64,000 nt of DNA, taken from assembly GCA_905215805.1 (NCBI GenBank), contig CAJMRL010000001.1, forward strand, positions 124,001-188,000. The letters are read 5' to 3'. A program made the translations under genes and the position numbers. The stretch is from an uncultured bacterium. Lineage in GTDB: Bacteria; Bacillota; Clostridia; UBA1381. Positions 25,453 to 33,519 of the stretch are shown here, one piece after another. The notes beneath the pieces are model-generated. The model saw only the letters and a program-made list of their open reading frames with translations. It had not been told where the DNA came from and ran no database searches. Within the stretch, counting starts at the first letter, position 1. Every line of letters starts with the position of its first letter.

Positions 25453-27756
25453 ATGAAAAAGGCAATAGCGGTGTTGATAGCGGCGTCAATGCTCAGCACT
25501 CCGGCGTACGCGGCAACGCAGGAGGCGATCGACTATGTGCAGTCGGAGGGAATAATTGAGGGAGATGAAAACGGTTCTCTTAATTTAGAGGATAATGTGA
25601 CGCGCGCCGAGGCTGCAAAAATGCTTATAGAAGCATTGGGAATAGATAAAGATTCCCATAGCGGCAGCCCAACATTTTCTGATGTAGATGAGGGCATCTG
25701 GGCATATGATTACATAGAAACAGCCGCAGGCAATGGATTTATAAACGGCTTTGAGGATGGAACATTCCGCCCGGACGAGTATGTGACTTATGAGCAGGCT
25801 ATAAAGATGTTTTTGGGAAAAAACATGGCAATGTCATATCCGGCAGAATATGTTGCGTCGGCCATTGATATGGAGCTGCTTGACAATGTATCCGCTCTTA
25901 TGGGTGAGAAGATGAGCCGTGCTGATATGATGCAGCTTATTTACAATATAGCGGAGCTTGTAAAGGCGGGAGTGTCAAATACTTTCGGGTATATAGGTCT
26001 TGACATGATGTCAGGAAAGCTCAATGGTATATATGGTTCAGCAGGAGCTGAAAGCGCTTCCGATCAAAGCGTTCAGCAGATCACTCCTCCGGCGGGCGGT
26101 TCTTCTTCGTCAGCGATTCCAAATGAAGGCGCTGCTTCCGGAGGAGGTGCATCGGGCGGTTCTTCATCTGGCAGTATTTCGTCATCAGGCAGCATAATGA
26201 ACGGCGACGCTGCCTCCGGCGGCTCATATGACGCTTATTATAATCCATACAGAAGCAGTGAAAGCTATAGTGCGGAGGATGAGAATATCTTTAAAAAGGC
26301 GGCCTTATCTCCGCTCTCGACCTTTTCTATCGATACCGATACGGCGTCCTATTCAAATATGCGGCGTTTTGCAATGAACGGTCAGCCATTGCCGGAAGGT
26401 TCGATCCGCACGGAAGAGCTTATAAATTATTTTGATTATGATCTTCCTCAGCCAACGGACGGAACTCCGTTTTCTGTTACGACAGAAACAGCGCATTGTC
26501 TCTGGAACAGTGAGCATTTGCTTGCGATGATAAATATTCAAGGCGAGGAGCTTACGGAACGTCAGCCGCAGAATCTTGTGCTTTTGATAGACACCTCCGG
26601 TTCGATGTATTCATATAATAAGCTTCCTCTTGTGAAAAGCTCAATGGAGCTGCTTTTGAATAATCTCGACGAGCGAGACACAATTTCAATCGTAACATAT
26701 GCAAGCGGAACGAATGTCGTATTGAGCGGAGCTAACGGCAGTGAGAAGGATCAGATCATAAGCGCTATCAATGGACTATACGCCGGCGGAGCGACAAATG
26801 GTGCGGGAGGCTTACAGCTTGCGTATGAGCAGGCGGAGAAATTTAAATCTGATGGAAACAACCGCATAATTCTCTGTACGGACGGAGATTTTAACGTTGG
26901 GATTTCCAACAATGACGAGCTTAAGAGCTTCATTACACAAAAGCGTGAAAATAATATTTACCTGAGCGTTCTTGGATTTGGAATGGGGAATTACAAGGAT
27001 GACAAGATGGAGATTTTAGCCGATAACGGAAACGGAAATTATTATTATATAGATAATCTCCGTGAAGCGAAGAAGGTTTTTGTCGACGAAATGACCGCAA
27101 CTCTTTACACCATAGCAAAGGACGTTAAGATACAGGTCGAGTTTAATCCTGCGACTGTTGACAGCTACAGGCTTATCGGTTATGAGAATCGCGTTTTGGA
27201 AACCGAGGATTTTGAAGATGACGGAGTAGATGCCGGAGAGCTTGGAGCAGGAGCGAATGTAACGGCTCTTTATGAAATTGTTCCGGCGTCTGAAGGTAAG
27301 GCGCTTACAGGCGATTCTTCGCTGCGTTATCAGACAAGCACCTATTCCGGAAGCAGCGAGATCATGGACGTGAAGCTTCGATATAAGCTTCCGAACGGCA
27401 CGGAAAGCATATTAAAGGAATATCCTGTAGACGGAAATTTAACATCTGATACAAGCGACAGCTTCCGATTCGCGGCGGCAGCTGCTGAGCTTGGGATGAT
27501 TTTAAATGATAGTGAGTACAAGGGAAGCTCAAGCTATGACAGTGTGATAGAGCTTGCAAGAGGAGCTGTGGGAGAGGACAAATTCGGATTCAGACATGAA
27601 TTTGTACAGCTTGTGGATTTATTAAGGTATACAAATCGCGGCTCATATATGGATACAATGTCTTACGGATTTTATGATTCTCAAGAGGACGCTCCCAAAC
27701 GTGACAATAAACCGTTTTACGGGAACTGGACGGACTATATAAAATTTTTAGGATGA
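25453..27756 (+). CDS. SLH-anchored VWA protein, YfbK-like
   Basis: 767 residues. A signal peptide (1-20) and two SLH modules (about 22-135: NVTRAEAAKMLIEALGI and FEDGTFRPDEYVTYEQAIKM) come first. A Gly/Ser-rich linker follows (about 200-265), then the YfbK N-terminal block (FSIDTDTASYSNMRRF), a VWA domain with MIDAS LLIDTSGSMYS (about 378-388) and the DUF3520-like end (VQLVDLLRYTNRG). VWA domains bind proteins through a metal ion, so this may be a surface adhesin or assembly factor. The large hairpin at 27801-27878 ends the operon. Confidence 0.9.
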   Translation: MKKAIAVLIAASMLSTPAYAATQEAIDYVQSEGIIEGDENGSLNLEDNVTRAEAAKMLIEALGIDKDSHSGSPTFSDVDEGIWAYDYIETAAGNGFINGFEDGTFRPDEYVTYEQAIKMFLGKNMAMSYPAEYVASAIDMELLDNVSALMGEKMSRADMMQLIYNIAELVKAGVSNTFGYIGLDMMSGKLNGIYGSAGAESASDQSVQQITPPAGGSSSSAIPNEGAASGGGASGGSSSGSISSSGSIMNGDAASGGSYDAYYNPYRSSESYSAEDENIFKKAALSPLSTFSIDTDTASYSNMRRFAMNGQPLPEGSIRTEELINYFDYDLPQPTDGTPFSVTTETAHCLWNSEHLLAMINIQGEELTERQPQNLVLLIDTSGSMYSYNKLPLVKSSMELLLNNLDERDTISIVTYASGTNVVLSGANGSEKDQIISAINGLYAGGATNGAGGLQLAYEQAEKFKSDGNNRIILCTDGDFNVGISNNDELKSFITQKRENNIYLSVLGFGMGNYKDDKMEILADNGNGNYYYIDNLREAKKVFVDEMTATLYTIAKDVKIQVEFNPATVDSYRLIGYENRVLETEDFEDDGVDAGELGAGANVTALYEIVPASEGKALTGDSSLRYQTSTYSGSSEIMDVKLRYKLPNGTESILKEYPVDGNLTSDTSDSFRFAAAAAELGMILNDSEYKGSSSYDSVIELARGAVGEDKFGFRHEFVQLVDLLRYTNRGSYMDTMSYGFYDSQEDAPKRDNKPFYGNWTDYIKFLG

Positions 27757-27800
27757 GCTAAGGGATAAAAGGGCTTACATTTTACATTCATATACAGATG

Positions 27801-27878
27801 GGGCTGTCGCTTTTAGCGCAGAACGTTTCAAGCCTATAAAAGCATTGAAACGTTCTGCATCTAAAATCGAGCGGCCCT
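27801..27878. terminator. Large convergent terminator
   Basis: GCAGAACGTTTCA (27818-27830) pairs with TGAAACGTTCTGC (27845-27857), extended by GGGC..TTTTA and TAAAA..GCCC arms. It lies between the VWA gene and the oppositely oriented enolase gene and can serve both. Confidence 0.7.
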
Positions 27879-27909
27879 ATTCACTTTTTAATGCTAAAAC
27901 ACCGTATTT

Positions 27910-29187
27910 TTAATACATTGATCCGTATCTGCGGCAGCTTGCAAGCTCATCTTCAATTCTTAAAAGTCTGTTGTATTTTGCGACTCTGTCGGTTCTTGCC
28001 GGAGCGCCGGATTTTATCTGTCCCGAATTTACAGCGACTGCAATATCGGCGATGATTGTATCTTCGGTTTCGCCGCTGCGGTGGGAAATAACGGCGCTGT
28101 AGCCGTTTCTGTGAGCCGTTTCAACAGCGTCGAGGGTTTCGGTCAGCGTGCCTATTTGATTTACCTTTATTAATATTGAGTTCGCCGCACCGGCTCTTAT
28201 GCCTTTGATAAGACGCTGAGGATTGGTTACAAAAAGATCATCACCGACAAGCTGGATCTGATTCCCGAGCGTTTCGGTCAGCTTCTGCCAGCCTTCCCAA
28301 TCGTCCTCGCCGAGTGCGTCCTCGATTGAAAAAATAGGATATTTGGCGCATAGATTGCTCCAGTATTGAACGAGTCCGCCGCTTGTTTTTTCTATTCCCG
28401 ATTTCGGGAGTCTGTAAATTCCCTGTTGGTCGCTTTGCCATTCGGAGGAAGCGGCGTCTATAGCTATCCTAAAATCACTGCCCGGCTCATAGCCCGCCTG
28501 CTTTATAGCGTCTACAAGCAGCTCAAGAGCTTCCTCGTCATTGCTTAAATTAGGAGCAAAACCGCCTTCGTCGCCTACGGCGGTGGACATTCCGGCATCA
28601 TGAAGCAGGCTTTTCAGCGCATAATATACCTCGCTGCACCATCTGAGCCCCTGCTTGAAGGACGCCGCTCCGAACGGCATGATCATAAATTCCTGTATGT
28701 CCACATTATTGTCGGCATGTGCTCCGCCGTTTAAGATATTCATCATAGGAACAGGAAGCGTATGGGTGTTTACGCCGCCTAAGTAGCGGTAGAGCGGAAT
28801 GCCTATGCTTTTTGCCGCTGCGTCCGCGCAGGCGAGCGATACCGCAAGTATAGCGTTTGCGCCGAGACGGCTTTTATTTTCTGTACCGTCAAGCTCGCAC
28901 ATGCGCCTGTCGATACATCTTTGGTCGAGCACATTCATTCCGGCAATTTCGGCGGATATTTTTTTGTTCACATTTTCAACTGCATTTTTTACACCTTTTC
29001 CGTTATAGCGGCGTTTGTCGTTGTCACGCAGCTCAACTGCCTCGAACGCTCCGGTTGACGCGCCGGAAGGGACAATGGCGTGTCCGGTGGCATATCCGGT
29101 GCTCACTTCCGCTTCAACGGTAGGGTTGCCGCGGGAATCCATGACCTCTCTGGCATAAATTTCGGTAATTTCAATACATTCCTTCAT
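27910..29187 (-). CDS. eno: Enolase
   Basis: 425 residues, normal length. It converts 2-phosphoglycerate to phosphoenolpyruvate in glycolysis. Visible hallmarks are MDSRGNPTVEAEV, the GGAHADNNVDIQEFMIMPFG loop, GDEGGFAPN, the Mg ligands in IAIDAASS, SIEDALGEDDWEGW and VGDDLFVTN, the catalytic Lys in ILIKVNQIGTLTET, and ISHRSGETEDT. AAAGGAGGT is placed 6 bases before ATG 29187; the longer frame has no such site. It is a single gene apart from the usual gap-pgk-tpi cluster. Confidence 0.97.
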   Translation of the reverse strand: MKECIEITEIYAREVMDSRGNPTVEAEVSTGYATGHAIVPSGASTGAFEAVELRDNDKRRYNGKGVKNAVENVNKKISAEIAGMNVLDQRCIDRRMCELDGTENKSRLGANAILAVSLACADAAAKSIGIPLYRYLGGVNTHTLPVPMMNILNGGAHADNNVDIQEFMIMPFGAASFKQGLRWCSEVYYALKSLLHDAGMSTAVGDEGGFAPNLSNDEEALELLVDAIKQAGYEPGSDFRIAIDAASSEWQSDQQGIYRLPKSGIEKTSGGLVQYWSNLCAKYPIFSIEDALGEDDWEGWQKLTETLGNQIQLVGDDLFVTNPQRLIKGIRAGAANSILIKVNQIGTLTETLDAVETAHRNGYSAVISHRSGETEDTIIADIAVAVNSGQIKSGAPARTDRVAKYNRLLRIEDELASCRRYGSMY

Positions 29188-29269
29188 AAGATGACCTCCT
29201 TTTTTAAAAGTATCTGCACAGAATAGGATTTTTATGTAATAATAGTACAAAATTTATAGAAAAAAACTA

Positions 29270-29298
29270 TTGTAAGAGAACAGAAAACGTGATATAAT
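29270..29298 (+). promoter_or_regulatory. Promoter of the RlmI-like gene
   Basis: TTGTAA (29270-29275), 17 bases, TATAAT (29293-29298); 38 bases before ATG 29337. It may drive the whole run of genes to CvpA. Confidence 0.6.
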
Positions 29299-29336
29299 AG
29301 CTTGGTATAATATTTATGGTTTTACGGAGGAAAGGT

Positions 29337-30203
29337 ATGTATTTGGCGGATAAATGGGAGGATTACCGGCTTATTGACAGCGCCGGAGGAGAAAAGCTTG
29401 AATATTGGGGAGAATATCTTCTGCGCCGTCCCGACCCTCAGGCGGTATGGAGTACAAAGACTGAGGATAAGCTTTGGAATAAAACTGACGCATGGTATCA
29501 CCGTTCAAGCTCCGGCGGAGGAAAATGGCAGTTCTTTAACAAGAAAATGCCGGAACGCTGGACTGTAAAATACCGTGAGCTTACATTTAATATAAAGCCT
29601 ATGGGCTTTAAGCATACGGGACTTTTTCCGGAACAGGCGGTAAACTGGGATTGGTTTTCGGAGCTTATAAAAAATTCCGGACGGGAAATAAGAGTGCTTA
29701 ATTTATTCGCATATACCGGAGGGGCTACAGTTGCCGCTTTGGCTGCGGGGGCAAGCGTGTGCCATGTGGACGCATCAAAGGGAATGGTGACATGGGCGAA
29801 GGAAAACGTTATGTCCTCCGGCTTGGGCGACAGACCGGTGAGATATATAGTTGACGATGTTGTAAAATTTGTTCAGCGCGAAAACAGGCGCGGAAGAAAA
29901 TATGACGCGATAATAATGGATCCGCCCTCATACGGACGCGGACCGTCGGGCGAGCTTTGGAAGATTGAAGAGAAGCTTTATCCGCTTATATCCGACTGCA
30001 TGGATATTTTATCGGACGATCCGCTTTTCTTTCTTATAAATTGCTATACCACGGGACTCAGCCAGACGATACTGTCAAACGTGCTTACTCTTACTATGCA
30101 GAAAAAGTACGGCGGAGTTGTGGCGGCGGACGAGATAGGTCTTCCGATGAGCGCGAATGGTCTTGTGTTGCCCTGCGGAATATCCGGAAGATGGCATAAT
30201 TAA
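29337..30203 (+). CDS. RlmI-like class I rRNA methyltransferase
   Basis: 288 residues. Motif I is VLNLFAYTGGATVAALAAGA (about 121-140), the acidic motif II is CHVDASKGMVTWAKENV and the catalytic-loop motif IV is DAIIMDPPSYGRG. These match the SAM-dependent 23S rRNA cytosine-methyltransferase group (RlmI/RlmK C-terminal type), without the N-terminal PUA domain. The target base is unverified. GGAGGAAAGG precedes ATG 29337. It is 23 bases before ecfA1. Confidence 0.8.
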   Translation: MYLADKWEDYRLIDSAGGEKLEYWGEYLLRRPDPQAVWSTKTEDKLWNKTDAWYHRSSSGGGKWQFFNKKMPERWTVKYRELTFNIKPMGFKHTGLFPEQAVNWDWFSELIKNSGREIRVLNLFAYTGGATVAALAAGASVCHVDASKGMVTWAKENVMSSGLGDRPVRYIVDDVVKFVQRENRRGRKYDAIIMDPPSYGRGPSGELWKIEEKLYPLISDCMDILSDDPLFFLINCYTTGLSQTILSNVLTLTMQKKYGGVVAADEIGLPMSANGLVLPCGISGRWHN

Positions 30204-30226
30204 ATTTAAAGGAATGATTTGCTTAA

Positions 30227-31075
30227 ATGATCAAAACGGAGAATCTTACCTTTTGTTACAAAAATGAAAATTTTGAAACCGGCAAAAGCGCGGAGGAGAG
30301 GATACTCGATAATATCAATATAACTATAGAACAAGGCTCCTTCACCGCTGTACTCGGGCACAATGGAAGCGGAAAATCCACTCTTGCAAAGCATTTTAAC
30401 GCCATACTTCTTCCGAGTGGCGGAAAGGTGTACATAAACGGTATGGACACAGCTGACGAGAGCAAGACCTTTGCTATACGCTCAGAAGCGGGGATGGTGT
30501 TTCAGAATCCGGATAATCAGATGGTGGCGGCTATTGTGGAAGATGAGGTCGCGTTTGCGCCGGAGAATCTGGGAGTTGAGCCTAAGGAAATACGCAGACG
30601 CGTTGACGAGTGCCTTAAAATCGTGAGAATGAGCGAATATGCCATGTCATCGCCTTCAAAGCTTTCCGGAGGACAGAAACAAAGAGTGGCAATAGCAGCT
30701 GTTTTGGCTATGGAACCGGATATAATAGTGCTTGATGAGCCAACGGCCATGCTTGATCCGCGCGGAAGAAGCGAGGTCATGGAAACAATAAAAATGCTTA
30801 ACAGGACCAAAGGAATGACAGTAGTGCTTATAACTCATTATATGGAAGAGGCAGCCATGGCGGACAGAGTAATAGTTATGGATGACGGACATATCATAAT
30901 GGACGATACGCCGAGAAAGGTTTTTTCAAGGGTTGAGGAGCTGCACAGAGCGGGGCTTGACGTGCCTCAGGTCACGCAGGCCGCCTATGAGCTGAAAAAA
31001 CGAGGTCTTGATATACGCGCCGATGTGCTTAGTGTGGAAGAATTATATAATGAGCTGATTGGGAAGATGAAATGA
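30227..31075 (+). CDS. ecfA1: ECF transporter ATPase A1
   Basis: 282 residues. Walker A GHNGSGKST (about residues 45-53), Q-loop GMVFQNPDNQMVA, signature LSGGQKQR and Walker B DIIVLDEPTAMLD are all intact. With EcfA2 and EcfT it forms the shared energising module of group II ECF vitamin and metal importers at the membrane. No substrate-binding S component is in the window, as is usual for group II. It overlaps ecfA2 by four bases (ATGA). Confidence 0.95.
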   Translation: MIKTENLTFCYKNENFETGKSAEERILDNINITIEQGSFTAVLGHNGSGKSTLAKHFNAILLPSGGKVYINGMDTADESKTFAIRSEAGMVFQNPDNQMVAAIVEDEVAFAPENLGVEPKEIRRRVDECLKIVRMSEYAMSSPSKLSGGQKQRVAIAAVLAMEPDIIVLDEPTAMLDPRGRSEVMETIKMLNRTKGMTVVLITHYMEEAAMADRVIVMDDGHIIMDDTPRKVFSRVEELHRAGLDVPQVTQAAYELKKRGLDIRADVLSVEELYNELIGKMK

Positions 31076-31920
31076 TAAAACTTGAGAATGTGAATTATAT
31101 TTATGAGCGCGGAATGCCGGATGAAAGACAGGCGCTGTTTGATATAAATCTTGAGATACCGGACGGGACTGTTACGGCGCTCATAGGTCATACGGGAAGC
31201 GGAAAATCCACGCTTATACAGCTTTTAAATGCGCTTGAAAAGCCGTCGTCGGGGAGTATAAATGTAAACGGCACTGAGGTATGCGCAAAGGATGCGGATA
31301 TAAGAGGACTGCGCCAAAGAGTGGGACTGGTTTTTCAGTATCCCGAGCAGCAGCTTTTTGAGGAAACGGTTTATAAGGATATAGCGTTCGGACCTAAAAA
31401 TATGGGATTATCCGATGATGAAATCGATAAAAGAGTGCATGATGCGGCAAGGCTTGCCGGGGTGAATGAAAAATATATGAACCGTTCTCCGTTCGATTTA
31501 TCGGGCGGACAGAAGAGAAGAGCCGCTATAGCGGGAGTTCTTGCGATGGAGCCGGAGGTGCTTATACTTGACGAGCCGGCGGCTGGGCTTGATCCGAGAG
31601 GACGCGATGGCATACTCAGCGAAATAAAAAAGCTGCATGAAGAAAAGCCGGAAATGATTATAATTTTTGTTTCGCATTCGATGGAGGATGTAGCCAAGAC
31701 CGCGGAGCATATAGTTGTTATGAATAACGGAAGAATCGCTATGACCGGAGGAGTAAGGGAAGTGTTTTCTCGAGGACGGGAGCTTGAAGAAATGGGATTG
31801 AGCGTTCCTCAGATAACAAAGCTGTGCGCAAGGCTCAGCAGCGCCGGAATAAATATAGGGCAGGGGATATTCACTGTTGAGGATGCGGTGGAAAAGCTGG
31901 CGGCTGCAATGAACTTATAG
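31072..31920 (+). CDS. ecfA2: ECF transporter ATPase A2
   Basis: 282 residues. Walker A GHTGSGKST (about 40-48), GLVFQYPEQQLFEETV (Q-loop with the A2-typical 'QYPEQQLFE'), signature LSGGQKRR and Walker B VLILDEPAAGLD are intact. It pairs with EcfA1 as the heterodimeric ATPase. Its ATG overlaps the ecfA1 stop, and ecfT follows after 9 bases. Confidence 0.95.
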   Translation: MIKLENVNYIYERGMPDERQALFDINLEIPDGTVTALIGHTGSGKSTLIQLLNALEKPSSGSINVNGTEVCAKDADIRGLRQRVGLVFQYPEQQLFEETVYKDIAFGPKNMGLSDDEIDKRVHDAARLAGVNEKYMNRSPFDLSGGQKRRAAIAGVLAMEPEVLILDEPAAGLDPRGRDGILSEIKKLHEEKPEMIIIFVSHSMEDVAKTAEHIVVMNNGRIAMTGGVREVFSRGRELEEMGLSVPQITKLCARLSSAGINIGQGIFTVEDAVEKLAAAMNL

Positions 31921-31929
31921 GGAGACAGT

Positions 31930-32739
31930 ATGCTAAAAGATATTACAATAGGACAGTATATAGCGGGCAGCTCGCCGCTGCATCGTATGGAGCCGAGAAT
32001 AAAGATTATATTGACGATCTTATACATAATTTTTCTTTTTATGATAAATTCTCCGGCAGCATATATTGTATGCGGAATTCTTACGGCTGCAATGATTTTT
32101 ACAGCGCGTATTCCGTTTAAAATGATGCTCAAGGGAATGAAGCCGCTTTTATGGCTGTTCGTATTTACGGCTGTTATAAATATTTTTATGACTCAGGGAA
32201 CGGCGTTATGGTCCGTTAAGCTTGGGGCTTTTAATTTTAATATCACATATGAAGGAATAAGAGCGGCAGTGCTTTTGATGCTTCGGCTTTCGTTTTTGGT
32301 CATGGGGTCTTCTCTGCTTACGCTTACGACCTCGCCGCTGCAGCTTGCAGATGGGATAGAAAAGCTTTTGAGACCGTTAAAAAGGCTTAAAGTACCGGCG
32401 CATGAAATAGCTATGATGATGACGATAGCCATACGCTTTATACCGACATTGGGAGAGGAAACAGAAAAAATAATGAAGGCGCAGAAGGCAAGGGGAGCAC
32501 AGCTCGATACCGGCGGGATATTCAAGCGGGCAAAGGCGATGATACCCGTAATGGTACCGCTGTTTATAAGCGCGTTTCACAGGGCGGACGATTTGGCGAT
32601 TGCCATGGATGCAAGATGCTATAACGGCGAAAGGCGTACAAGAATGAAGGAGACCAAAATATGCGCCTCGGACATAGCGGCGTGTATAGTTTTTGCGGCG
32701 GGAATAGCGGTCATTTCGGCGGCGGAATTTCTTTTTTAG
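31930..32739 (+). CDS. ecfT: ECF transporter transmembrane protein EcfT
   Basis: 269 residues with about five to six membrane segments (for example ILTILYIIFLFMI and LWLFVFTAVINIFM). The two coupling helices carry the A-R-[GAS] motifs KARGAQLD and MDARCYNG, which contact the ATPases; the second has Cys where Gly or Ser is more common. It starts with the usual IGQYIAGSSPLHRMEPRIKI. It acts as the membrane scaffold between the ATPases and exchangeable S components. Confidence 0.93.
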   Translation: MLKDITIGQYIAGSSPLHRMEPRIKIILTILYIIFLFMINSPAAYIVCGILTAAMIFTARIPFKMMLKGMKPLLWLFVFTAVINIFMTQGTALWSVKLGAFNFNITYEGIRAAVLLMLRLSFLVMGSSLLTLTTSPLQLADGIEKLLRPLKRLKVPAHEIAMMMTIAIRFIPTLGEETEKIMKAQKARGAQLDTGGIFKRAKAMIPVMVPLFISAFHRADDLAIAMDARCYNGERRTRMKETKICASDIAACIVFAAGIAVISAAEFLF

Positions 32740-32784
32740 ACTACGTGTCATGATATCTTGAATTTTATTGGGAGATATGATATA

Positions 32785-33519
32785 ATGAATATAAGGCTTA
32801 CGCTTCAATACGATGGGACCGGTTATCATGGCTGGCAGATACAGACAAACGGAGTTACGGTGGAAGGGGAGCTTAGAAAAGCTCTTGAAAAAATCACGCA
32901 TGAAAGAGTGAAAATCACCGGCTGCGGAAGGACGGACGCCGGAGTTCATGCGATGAATTACGTATGTAATTTTCATACAGATTCCCGTATGCCTGCAGAG
33001 CGTTACCCGTATGCCCTAAATACTGTTTTGCCGGAGGATATAGTGTGTATCGGCGCATGTGAAGCGGATGAGGATTTTTGCTCCAACCGCAGCGCGGCAG
33101 GGAAAAGGTATATATACAGGATATGGAACAGCGAGTTCCCCGATGCGTTTCGAGGAAAATATTCATGGCATTATAAATATCCATTGGATATTTCAAAAAT
33201 GCGCACAGCGGCGGAGGCTTTTTTAGGAGAGCATGATTTTATAGGCTTCGCATCTTCGGGTTTTTCGGTAAAAACGACGGTGAGGACGATATACTCTCTT
33301 GATGTTTATAAAGATGGAAGCATGATAACGATAGACGTCTATGGAAATGGTTTTCTATATAATATGGTGAGAATCATAGCCGGAACGCTTGTATATGTCG
33401 GAAGCGGAAAAATTGCGGCTGAAGATATGCCCAAAATAATAGAATCAAAGGATAGAAAAAGAGCGGGTATCACCGCTCCGGCAAGAGGACTTTGCTTAAA
33501 GGAGGTGTATTACCGGTGA
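32785..33519 (+). CDS. truA: tRNA pseudouridine(38-40) synthase
   Basis: 244 residues. It isomerises uridines 38-40 in the tRNA anticodon arm. The catalytic Asp is in CGRTDAGVHA, with YDGTGYHGWQIQ at the N-terminus and FLYNMVRIIAGTLVYVG near the end. Start ATG 32785 follows GGGAG; the longer TTG start at 32758 has no support. A promoter-like TTGAAT-17-TATAAT overlaps the start codon and so cannot serve the full gene. The ecfA-ecfA-ecfT-truA order is common in Firmicutes. Confidence 0.95.
   Translation: MNIRLTLQYDGTGYHGWQIQTNGVTVEGELRKALEKITHERVKITGCGRTDAGVHAMNYVCNFHTDSRMPAERYPYALNTVLPEDIVCIGACEADEDFCSNRSAAGKRYIYRIWNSEFPDAFRGKYSWHYKYPLDISKMRTAAEAFLGEHDFIGFASSGFSVKTTVRTIYSLDVYKDGSMITIDVYGNGFLYNMVRIIAGTLVYVGSGKIAAEDMPKIIESKDRKRAGITAPARGLCLKEVYYR

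Noticed and set aside
32762..32786. TTGAAT-17-TATAAT before truA
   Set aside because: The -10 box overlaps the truA start codon, so it could not make a full-length message; ecfT read-through is simpler.
32377..32976. 199-codon antisense frame over ecfT/truA
   Set aside because: It spans two well-supported genes, has shadow-type composition and no ribosome site.
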